A DNA stretch of 5,117 bases from Armatimonadota bacterium (GTDB lineage Bacteria > Armatimonadota > HRBIN16), in assembly GCA_028275265.1 (NCBI GenBank), contig JAPWUZ010000195.1, forward strand, positions 1 to 5,117. Direction: 5' to 3'. The translations under genes and the position numbers were made by a program. Below are positions 1 to 4,943 of this stretch, piece after piece. Each line of letters starts with the position of its first letter. Within the stretch, counting starts at the first letter, position 1. The notes below the pieces were generated by a model. The model saw nothing but the letters and a program-made list of their open reading frames with translations. It did not search any database and was not told the origin of the DNA.

Positions 1-1104
1 CTGCAGTGGCGGATGATGACCAGCGAGCTAAGGTCTTTCGACCCGGGTAACGAAGAGGCTAAAAACCTGTTCCTGACCCTGTTTGCCGAGCTGGGTGCCT
101 TAGGGCTTGTTCTGTTTCTTGCCGCGATATTCAGCTATCTCGCTCTCACGCGGTCTCGACCAGCACAGATGGAATGCGATACGTTCAGGTTTGCCGCCGT
201 GGGGTGCTACATGGCGGTTGTTTCCGTTCTGTTGGCAGGTCTGGGGGATACACCTATATCGCACTTCAGGCGTCTCGCTCCTTCCCTTGTTTTTGCGGTT
301 GCGGTGGCAGCGGGCACAGTGATAGCGATGGGGTCTATTTCCATGCTTGCCCCAGATGCTCGCAGCAAGCAGCGGGTGTCAGCAGTCCGAATTGCTTCGC
401 GAGCGCTCACGTTCGCCGTGATGTTGACGCTCCTCTCCATACTACTAACCCCTGTTGTGGCAGGCTACCTTTGGTTTCTCCAGCACCGAACTGGTATCTC
501 AACCTACCGCACCCTCGCGCCGCGGCGCCCCCTGTTCACCCCGCTGACCGAAATTGCCGAACCGATGCGCGATGCCCTCGTCGCCTCCGAGGACGGCTAT
601 TTCTACCAACATCACGGTGTGGACTGGCAGGCACTGCACCGCGCCCTGCGCGTCAACATCCGAAACCTCGCCTTCAAACAGGGCGGCTCCACCATCACCA
701 TGCAGACCGCGCGCTACCTGTTTCTGGGCAGAGAGAAGACCCTCTCGCGCAAAGTGGCGGAAATCCTGCTGGCACTGGAGATGGAGAAGCACCTTTCCAA
801 AGAGCGCATACTGGAGTTGTATCTGAACAGTGCCCGTTTTGGTTTGGGGGCGGAGGACATCGGCACGGCGTGTCGGGTGTATTTTGGAAAATCTCCGAAG
901 GAGTTGACGCTGGGTGAGGCGGCGTTTCTGGCGGGGGTGTTGCCCGAGCCGCCGCGCACGCGGTCGGAGTTGACGTTGGAGAAGGTGTATCGTTGCCAGC
1001 GCAGGGCGTTGAGCCGTCTGGCATATTTCTTCCCGATGAAGTATTCGTCACAGCAGATAGCGCAAGCGATGCAGGAGCGGCTGGTGTTTGTGTGGGAGAG
1101 GTAA
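1..1104 (+). CDS. O-antigen ligase/polymerase-like (Wzy_C) C-terminus fused to a GT51 peptidoglycan glycosyltransferase, 5' partial
   Basis: The frame is open to the left edge, so the true start lies outside; residues are numbered from the ATG at 13. Residues 10-107 resemble the end of O-antigen ligase/polymerase proteins: KNLFLTLFAELGALGL followed by three hydrophobic segments (about 23-45, 59-78, 89-107). A basic linker (108-130) leads to a fourth membrane span (131-155) and then a full GT51 domain (about 165-335). Its motifs are SEDGYFYQHHGVDW (catalytic Glu193), GGSTITMQTAR (224-234), RKVAE with the second conserved Glu250, SKERILELYLN (262-272) and GEAAFLAGVLPEPP (301-314). No transpeptidase domain follows. 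GT51 enzymes polymerise lipid II into glycan strands outside the cytoplasmic membrane, and the predicted topology would place this domain there. The role of the Wzy-like part is unknown: it could be an attached ligase/polymerase or only a membrane platform. The GT51 call is very secure; the Wzy_C call is good but based on a short stretch. Confidence 0.9.
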   Translation: MQWRMMTSELRSFDPGNEEAKNLFLTLFAELGALGLVLFLAAIFSYLALTRSRPAQMECDTFRFAAVGCYMAVVSVLLAGLGDTPISHFRRLAPSLVFAVAVAAGTVIAMGSISMLAPDARSKQRVSAVRIASRALTFAVMLTLLSILLTPVVAGYLWFLQHRTGISTYRTLAPRRPLFTPLTEIAEPMRDALVASEDGYFYQHHGVDWQALHRALRVNIRNLAFKQGGSTITMQTARYLFLGREKTLSRKVAEILLALEMEKHLSKERILELYLNSARFGLGAEDIGTACRVYFGKSPKELTLGEAAFLAGVLPEPPRTRSELTLEKVYRCQRRALSRLAYFFPMKYSSQQIAQAMQERLVFVWER

Positions 1105-1115
1105 CTCAGAAGGAG

Positions 1116-1122
1116 AGGAGGT
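1116..1122 (+). promoter_or_regulatory. Strong Shine-Dalgarno site fixing the prepilin start
   Basis: AGGAGGT lies 7 bases before the ATG at 1130, inside a longer purine-rich run from 1109. It decides the start: the in-frame upstream ATG at 1088 lies inside the previous gene and would put 14 unrelated residues ahead of the prepilin leader. Confidence 0.9.
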
Positions 1123-1129
1123 CTTTCCG

Positions 1130-1855
1130 ATGGAACACAAAGGCTTCACGCTGGTGGAGTTGCTGGTGGTCATCGCCATTCTGGCGGTGCTGGTGGCGTT
1201 GCTGTTTCCCGTCTTCTTCCGCGCACGGGAGGCAGCGCGCAAGACCACCTGCGCCTCCAACGTGCGCCAGCTGGCACAGGCATGGGTGATGTATGCGCAG
1301 GACTGGGATGACTGCACGCCCGGCGGGGCATATACCCGTTTCGCGGACAAATACACAGGCAGAAGTCCTGACGGCAAGCGCTACACCGCCCTATGGGGGC
1401 TGAGACCTTACATCCGCAGTGAGGAGATATTCGTGTGCCCCACGCAGTTGGGCTGGGACTTCAGCACCACCAATCCGCTGCTGGACACGCACCGTCCGCG
1501 TCGGGGCAGTTACACCTCCAATTACGACGTGATGGACATCCCGATGGCGGCGATCGAGCGGGTATCGGAGTTAATCGTGTTTGCGGACAGTTACAACCCA
1601 TGGATGGACTGTATCCATGATTGCGCCAACTGCACGGGCGGGTGCAGCAGTTTCGTGTGGGACCGGATTGGCAGGGGGTGTTATCAGGGCGACTGCACGA
1701 AGCGCACCGACTGGCACGGCGGGGGCATCAACATGGTGTTTGCGGACGGTCATGCTCGGTGGGCGCCGCTGGGTGGCATCTACTACCGCAACTGGAAGCG
1801 GGACATGCCCGAGTGGCATCCGAACTGGAACAAGCCCATCACGCAGGACTGGTAG
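1130..1855 (+). CDS. Type IV pilin-like/pseudopilin protein with H-X9-DG C-terminal motif and cysteine-rich insert
   Basis: This is a 241-residue secreted or pilus-type protein. Residues 1-10 (MEHKG|FTLVE) form a short class III leader: prepilin peptidase should cut after Gly5, methylate Phe6, and the conserved Glu10 sits at +5. The hydrophobic helix runs to about residue 30. A typical RAREAARKTTCASNVRQLAQ stretch follows, then a globular domain. Near the end, HGGGINMVFADG (196-207) is the H-X9-DG signature of prepilin-like proteins common in Armatimonadota, Planctomycetota and Lentisphaerota. Between FADSYN (151-156) and that motif lies an insert with six cysteines (C161, C165, C168, C172, C184, C189); C41, C62 and C103 occur earlier. 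Its job (pilus subunit, secretion pseudopilin or surface protein) cannot be told from sequence. It starts 25 bases after the Wzy-GT51 gene and may share its transcript. Family call is very secure. Confidence 0.93.
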   Translation: MEHKGFTLVELLVVIAILAVLVALLFPVFFRAREAARKTTCASNVRQLAQAWVMYAQDWDDCTPGGAYTRFADKYTGRSPDGKRYTALWGLRPYIRSEEIFVCPTQLGWDFSTTNPLLDTHRPRRGSYTSNYDVMDIPMAAIERVSELIVFADSYNPWMDCIHDCANCTGGCSSFVWDRIGRGCYQGDCTKRTDWHGGGINMVFADGHARWAPLGGIYYRNWKRDMPEWHPNWNKPITQDW

Positions 1856-1861
1856 GCGCGC

Positions 1862-2524
1862 TTACTGCGGCGCGGCCGGTTCGGCTGCCGCCTGCTTCTG
1901 GTAGTTCTCCAGCTGTTCCAGCAACAGGCGCATTTTGCGGGCGTGTGTCTCGGCGAGGAAGGGGTATCTTTCTACCAGGCGTACCGCCAGCGCGTAGAAC
2001 CGCTCGCCGTTCGCTTTGAACTCCTGCGCCACGCGTTGCAGCAACGGCATCAGCTGCTCAGGGCTAATGCAGGGCTTCTCTGATTCGTCCAGCTCCTGAA
2101 ACAGGCGCAACATACGCAGGGTCAGCGTGTTGAGGGTGAGCTCGTTATAAACGCCGGTGATGGCAACGTATAACTCCTGCTCTTTCTCGTCGCGGATGGG
2201 CAGGGTGAGGTACTGCTGGAGGGCGTCGCGCTGGCTGCGCAGAGAGTAGGGTTCGGCAACCCAGCGGTAAAGGGCATCCTGCACCTCTTGCGGAGTGAGT
2301 ATCTTCGCCTCATGCGCCTTCAGCCAGCCGTCGATGATGGACTCGATGTAGGCGTTCCACGCGGCGTTGTCCAGTGCCTCCACCACGAGGCGGTGCAAGA
2401 TGTCGCGGCGACGCGATTCCTCGCGCGTGCGCTCGCGGAACACCTCCCAGCGCTTGAACAAATAGTAAGTGCCCGCCGCACTTCCTGCCCCGATGATTGC
2501 CCCAACAATTAGCGAACTATCCAT
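1862..2524 (-). CDS. Hypothetical single-span membrane protein with helical cytoplasmic domain
   Basis: I do not recognise this 220-residue protein. Residues 5-23 form one hydrophobic, glycine-rich span with two GxxxG spacings (G8/G12 and G14/G18), which often favour helix packing. A strongly basic stretch follows (R30-R40), so the bulk of the protein should face the cytoplasm. The remainder looks almost entirely helical, rich in Leu, Glu, Arg and Gln, with conserved-looking aromatic positions (W56, W67, W88) and an Ala/Pro-rich tail. No catalytic motif is visible. It is the last gene of the minus-strand run, 23 bases after the 114-residue gene, with AAGGA shortly before its ATG. The spacing suggests co-transcription with nadE, but a role in NAD metabolism is only guilt by association. 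Confidence 0.8.
   Translation of the reverse strand: MDSSLIVGAIIGAGSAAGTYYLFKRWEVFRERTREESRRRDILHRLVVEALDNAAWNAYIESIIDGWLKAHEAKILTPQEVQDALYRWVAEPYSLRSQRDALQQYLTLPIRDEKEQELYVAITGVYNELTLNTLTLRMLRLFQELDESEKPCISPEQLMPLLQRVAQEFKANGERFYALAVRLVERYPFLAETHARKMRLLLEQLENYQKQAAAEPAAPQ
1867..1891. terminator. GC-rich hairpin at the convergent gene junction, possible bidirectional terminator without T-tract
   Basis: Just after the prepilin stop, GCGGC (1867-1871) can pair with GCCGC (1887-1891) and GCCG (1875-1878) with CGGC (1882-1885) around a GTT loop, with a small internal bulge. The two stop codons are only 6 bases apart (GCGCGC), so any terminator must lie inside coding sequence. No T-run follows on either strand, so intrinsic termination is doubtful. 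The same bases encode the Ala/Pro-rich tail of the minus-strand gene, which may be the whole explanation. Confidence 0.25.
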
Positions 2525-2547
2525 CCTGTCCTTCTGTCCGTGCGTTC

Positions 2548-2892
2548 TTATCGCAGAAACTCTGCTTCAATCCAGTCACGGTTTTCGGGCAGTACGCGCC
2601 CGCCCAGTTGCATGTCTATCACCACGCCACTCAATCGCTGCGCCAGGTAAAAGGCGATATCCATTGCCTGCCGGATGGTCTCGACTCGCCGGTCCTCGCG
2701 TGCCCGCACCGCAATGACCAGGACATCGGGTCCTTCCTGCGAGCCGACGTCCACCCAAACGGTTCCCTCTGCGTTGGCAGCAATGAACCCTTCCTCGGTG
2801 ACTTCCAGCCCGATGGCTTGTAAAGCACCCTCTACCTCTTCCCTGCACCACGCGGTGTCTTCGTCTTCGGGTTCAATCATCAGGTCATACAT
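2548..2892 (-). CDS. Hypothetical small acidic protein coupled to nadE
   Basis: This 114-residue acidic protein has no signal peptide or membrane span, and I do not recognise its family. The pattern suggests a small alpha/beta fold: a likely helix (14-28), strands around 44-49 (GTVWVD) and 56-62 (DVLVIAV), a long helix (70-88) and a strand (89-95). Its ATG overlaps the nadE stop as TGATG, a 1-base overlap typical of translational coupling, which also supports this start over Met5. A weak GGTGGA sits upstream. The coupling argues for expression in step with nadE; a regulatory or accessory role is possible but nothing in the sequence shows it. The continuous frame, coupled start and ordinary composition make the gene itself likely real. 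Confidence 0.8.
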   Translation of the reverse strand: MYDLMIEPEDEDTAWCREEVEGALQAIGLEVTEEGFIAANAEGTVWVDVGSQEGPDVLVIAVRAREDRRVETIRQAMDIAFYLAQRLSGVVIDMQLGGRVLPENRDWIEAEFLR

Positions 2893-3755
2893 CAGTAGTC
2901 CACCGGACGCAAATAATAGTCATTGATCGACGTGGTGGACAGCATGGCGGTAGTCGGCAAGTGTCGTTTCCAGTGTGTGCTCTCCAGCCGTGCTTTGACC
3001 AGCAGTATCTTCTCGCGCGGATAGCCCATCTCCTCAATCTGCTCCACGCGATACCCGCGCAGCAGGAAGTACAGTATCTGGTCGGCAAGGTGGTAGGAGA
3101 TACCCAGGTCGTCCTCGTCTGTCTGCCCGACAATCAGGTCGGCAGAGGCAGGCTTGGACACAATCACCTCCGGCACGCCCAAGTACCGCGCCAGCTGCCA
3201 CACCTGCGTCTTGAACAGGTCGCCCAGCGGATTGATGGGAGGCGAGTCGTCAGCGTGCCAGGTGAAGTAACCGAACAGCCGCTCGGTCTTATTACCCGTC
3301 CCCACCGGCAGGGCATTCAGCTTGGCGGAGAGGTCGAACAGCACAATCATGCGCATTCGCGCCATCACGTTGCCTCGCCGCCTGCCGTCCGCATCGGGTT
3401 CGTACTGCAGATAGCCGTCCACGGCAGGCGTGATGTCTATCGTGCGCGAGTGGATGCCCAGCTGGTCTATCACCAGCTGCGCGTGCTCCAGGCTCTCCGG
3501 GCTGCTGGTGCGATAGGGCATACGGATACCCCATACGTTCTCTGCGCCCAGAGCACGCGCACACAAAAACGCCGTCACCGACGAGTCCACCCCGCCGGAC
3601 AATCCCACCACCGCGCGGTGGAACCCCCGACGACGTATCATCTCGTCGCGAAGGAACTCCACCAGCCATTCGGTGACCAGAGGCGCGTTGATGCGCAGCA
3701 GCTCCTCGGCGTCGTGTGTGCGCTCGGGGGCGCGGATGACTTCCAGTTTGCTCAT
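2892..3755 (-). CDS. nadE: NAD+ synthetase, synthetase subunit (NadE without glutaminase domain)
   Basis: This 287-residue cytoplasmic enzyme catalyses the last step of NAD+ synthesis, ATP-dependent amidation of deamido-NAD+. The PP-loop SGGVDSS (53-59) of the ATP-pyrophosphatase fold is intact. RGNVMARMRM (127-136), PVGTGNKTE (150-158), the NPLGDLFKTQVW stretch (175-186), KPASADL-x3-GQTDEDDLG (201-218) and a C-terminal HWKRHLP (261-267) all match the NadE family. The length fits a stand-alone synthetase domain; the N-terminal amidase domain of glutamine-dependent enzymes is absent here but is encoded by the gene immediately upstream. The two genes overlap by 4 bases (ATGA), and GAGGT 7 bases before this ATG, inside the upstream gene, provides a good ribosome binding site. 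It most likely takes ammonia from that partner; use of free ammonia cannot be excluded. Confidence 0.96.
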   Translation of the reverse strand: MSKLEVIRAPERTHDAEELLRINAPLVTEWLVEFLRDEMIRRRGFHRAVVGLSGGVDSSVTAFLCARALGAENVWGIRMPYRTSSPESLEHAQLVIDQLGIHSRTIDITPAVDGYLQYEPDADGRRRGNVMARMRMIVLFDLSAKLNALPVGTGNKTERLFGYFTWHADDSPPINPLGDLFKTQVWQLARYLGVPEVIVSKPASADLIVGQTDEDDLGISYHLADQILYFLLRGYRVEQIEEMGYPREKILLVKARLESTHWKRHLPTTAMLSTTSINDYYLRPVDY

Positions 3756-4654
3756 TGTCGGTACCTCGCATGTTGCTCTGCGGCGATTTCCTGCATCTCT
3801 ATCAACAGGTCTGCCAGTCCCGCCTCCAGGTCGGCGAGGAGGGGAGCGTTCGCCCGTGCGATGGCTATCTCTTCCGTATCGATGGTAGCGGTAATCATGG
3901 CTTCCTTCATCAGGGGAGCAGATACCACCACCTGCCCAAAGGGGTTCACCACCATCGACTGCCCGACGAAGCCCTTGCCTCCCTCAAAGCCCACCAGGCC
4001 GGCATTGACCACCCACACTCCGTGCTCTTCCGCCATGTTACACAGCAGCTGCTGCCACTTCATCACGTTGCCCACGTTCTCGCCGTGGAAACCCCTGCCG
4101 GGTGAGGCGGCAATCACGTAAAACACCTCGGCTCCCTTCAATGCGGCGACGGCTCCCGTGATAGAGTGCCACACATCTTCACAGATTAATACGGTGGCGG
4201 GACCGAAGCGCGTGGGGAACACTTCAATGTTACGCCCTCGCGCCACAAAACGCTTCTCCTGAAACACGCCGTAGGTGGGCAGGAAGAACTTGCGATGTGT
4301 GTGCACAATGCGGCACGATTCCGGCTGTGCGCTCAGAGTGAGGTAGAGGGCGGAGTTATAGTACTTGCCGTGCCACACCTCATAGGAACCCAGCACCACA
4401 TCCAGCGGCTCCGGACGCGCAAAGGGCAGGTAGCGTTTCACCAAAGCTTCCAGTATCTGCTCGCGTGTTCGCGCTGCTTCGCGCACACCGCCCTCCAGAA
4501 AATAACCCGAAGTGATGGTCTCCGGAAACACCACCACATCGGCGGGCACGTCCTCTTCGACAATCTGACGCAGCACCCCAGCCACGCGGTCCAGATTGTG
4601 CTCGACATCGCCCTTGCGCGGCTTAAATTGTACGGCTACCACACGGATTTTCAT
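3752..4654 (-). CDS. Nitrilase-superfamily glutaminase, probable amidase subunit of a split glutamine-dependent NAD+ synthetase
   Basis: This 300-residue cytoplasmic protein has the nitrilase superfamily Glu-Lys-Cys triad: Glu45 in VVFPE, Lys122 in THRKFFLP and Cys158 in LICEDVWH. The context around Lys122 (LPTYGVFQEKRF, 125-136) and the CEDVW at Cys158 match the amidase domain of glutamine-dependent NAD+ synthetases better than generic omega-amidases or beta-ureidopropionases. It should hydrolyse glutamine and pass ammonia to NadE, whose gene overlaps its end by 4 bases. The length matches the amidase half of the usual fused enzyme. GAGGT (4661-4665) sits 6 bases before the ATG, supporting the start. 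A promoter at 4909-4938 is the nearest candidate upstream. Family call is very secure; partnership with NadE is inferred from motifs and overlap. A separate nitrilase-family amidase acting on another substrate is the main alternative. Confidence 0.93.
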   Translation of the reverse strand: MKIRVVAVQFKPRKGDVEHNLDRVAGVLRQIVEEDVPADVVVFPETITSGYFLEGGVREAARTREQILEALVKRYLPFARPEPLDVVLGSYEVWHGKYYNSALYLTLSAQPESCRIVHTHRKFFLPTYGVFQEKRFVARGRNIEVFPTRFGPATVLICEDVWHSITGAVAALKGAEVFYVIAASPGRGFHGENVGNVMKWQQLLCNMAEEHGVWVVNAGLVGFEGGKGFVGQSMVVNPFGQVVVSAPLMKEAMITATIDTEEIAIARANAPLLADLEAGLADLLIEMQEIAAEQHARYRQ

Positions 4655-4660
4655 CTGCAG

Positions 4661-4665
4661 ACCTC
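4661..4665 (-). promoter_or_regulatory. Ribosome binding site of the glutaminase gene
   Basis: On the minus strand GAGGT lies 6 bases before the ATG at 4654. There is no other plausible start nearby, so it fixes the N-terminus at MKIRVVAVQF, which aligns with the first strand of nitrilase folds. Confidence 0.75.
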
Positions 4666-4683
4666 AGCCCTGCATTTTTAAAC

Positions 4684-4827
4684 CTAAAAAAGCCTGGGCC
4701 GATGCTCTACTTCCTCCATCGCCTCCGGCGTCACCCTGGCCCGAAGTTCCACAAACCGTTCCCGAGACAGGCAACGAATACCCTCACACATGATAAAGCT
4801 GCGCTTGACCTCGCCACCGAGTCCGTG
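4684..4827 (-). pseudogene. MazF/PemK-type mRNA interferase remnant (C-terminal third only)
   Basis: About 47 codons match the end of MazF/PemK toxins, which are sequence-specific ribonucleases. The stretch KRSFIMCEGIRCLSRERF corresponds to the family's usual S-x3-x-(C/L)-E-Q-I-R-T-(V/I)-x3-R-L pattern, and VTPEAMEEVEHRPRLF to its last helix. The Gln of the typical QIR is Gly here. The N-terminal two thirds, which carry the RNA-binding and catalytic parts, are missing: the frame continues upstream to a TTG at 4938 but reads unrelated residues. The family usually ends near LFLGL; here a stop follows LF directly at a run of six T. One more T would restore LFLGLK and extend the frame to a stop at 4664. 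No start with a ribosome binding site serves this frame. Most likely a dead toxin fragment; identification is from memory of the family, not a search. Confidence 0.65.
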
Positions 4828-4879
4828 CGAAAATGGGCATACGCCTCGTGAAGCTGACACGGACTCTCGTCGTCTGCAT
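4784..4879 (-). CDS. Possible 31-residue leader peptide or antitoxin N-terminal remnant
   Basis: AGGAAGG (4887-4893) sits 7 bases before an ATG, giving a 31-residue ORF, MQTTRVRVSFTRRMPIF and onward, ending at TGA. The reading frame differs from that of the overlapping MazF-like fragment. A promoter lies just upstream, so the first ribosome binding site on the transcript should be this one. The opening MQTTRVRVSF loosely recalls the first strand of ribbon-helix-helix antitoxins, which would fit the toxin remnant, but the match is too short to trust. The peptide is basic and has no membrane span. It could be translated as a leader, be the cut-off start of a lost gene, or be chance. Confidence 0.4.
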   Translation of the reverse strand: MQTTRVRVSFTRRMPIFARTRWRGQAQLYHV

Positions 4880-4886
4880 GTGGCAA

Positions 4887-4893
4887 CCTTCCT
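4887..4893 (-). promoter_or_regulatory. Strong Shine-Dalgarno site in the operon leader
   Basis: AGGAAGG on the minus strand, 7 bases before the ATG at 4879. It is as good as any ribosome binding site in the window, yet opens only a 31-codon frame. Confidence 0.55.
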
Positions 4894-4908
4894 AACATCT
4901 ACGCAAAA

Positions 4909-4938
4909 AGTATCCCACATTGTCTGCAGGCTTGTCAA
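4909..4938 (-). promoter_or_regulatory. Sigma70-type promoter, extended -10, upstream of the glutaminase-nadE operon
   Basis: On the minus strand a perfect -35 TTGACA (4938-4933) is followed after 18 bases by GATACT (4914-4909), 4 of 6 matches to TATAAT. It is preceded by TGG, which makes an extended -10 (TGn). Transcription would begin near 4902, about 10 bases before the AGGAAGG site, leaving roughly 250 bases of leader before the glutaminase gene. It starts 6 bases past the murB stop. No competing promoter of similar quality was seen closer to 4654. Confidence 0.65.
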
Positions 4939-4943
4939 CGTTT

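Noticed and set aside
517..528. GC palindrome GCGCCGCGGCGC near the domain junction of the fusion gene
   Set aside because: It encodes an Ala-Pro-Arg-Arg stretch in a GC-rich gene; one short palindrome is not evidence of a recombination or binding site.
174..917. 247-codon plus-strand frame inside the Wzy-GT51 gene
   Set aside because: The GT51 motifs all lie in the other frame; this one reads as low-complexity Pro/His/Arg-rich sequence.
1088..1129. Longer prepilin start at 1088
   Set aside because: It overlaps the previous gene, has no ribosome binding site and would bury the short prepilin leader, while 1130 has an ideal site.
3604..3617. 14-base perfect palindrome CCACCGCGCGGTGG
   Set aside because: It lies inside nadE just after the start of the PP-loop codons and is explained by coding for HRAVV; no second copy was seen.
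2961..4121. 386-codon open frame on the plus strand opposite nadE and the glutaminase gene
   Set aside because: It is the mirror of two strongly conserved enzymes, lacks a ribosome binding site and recognisable motifs, and its length is expected from high GC content on the antisense strand.
4676..4700. Intrinsic terminator at the minus-strand T6 run before the glutaminase gene
   Set aside because: Only a 3-base AGC/GCT stem precedes the T-run; it is too weak, and the run is better explained as toxin coding sequence.
4655..4902. Possible riboswitch (for example NAD+-sensing) in the roughly 250-base leader before the glutaminase gene
   Set aside because: The leader is largely accounted for by the toxin remnant and the small ORF, and no riboswitch core or terminator-antiterminator pair was recognisable by eye.
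4684..4938. Full 84-codon minus-strand frame from TTG as an intact gene
   Set aside because: Its TTG is part of the -35 box, no ribosome binding site precedes it, and only the last 47 or so codons resemble a known family. It is treated as a remnant.
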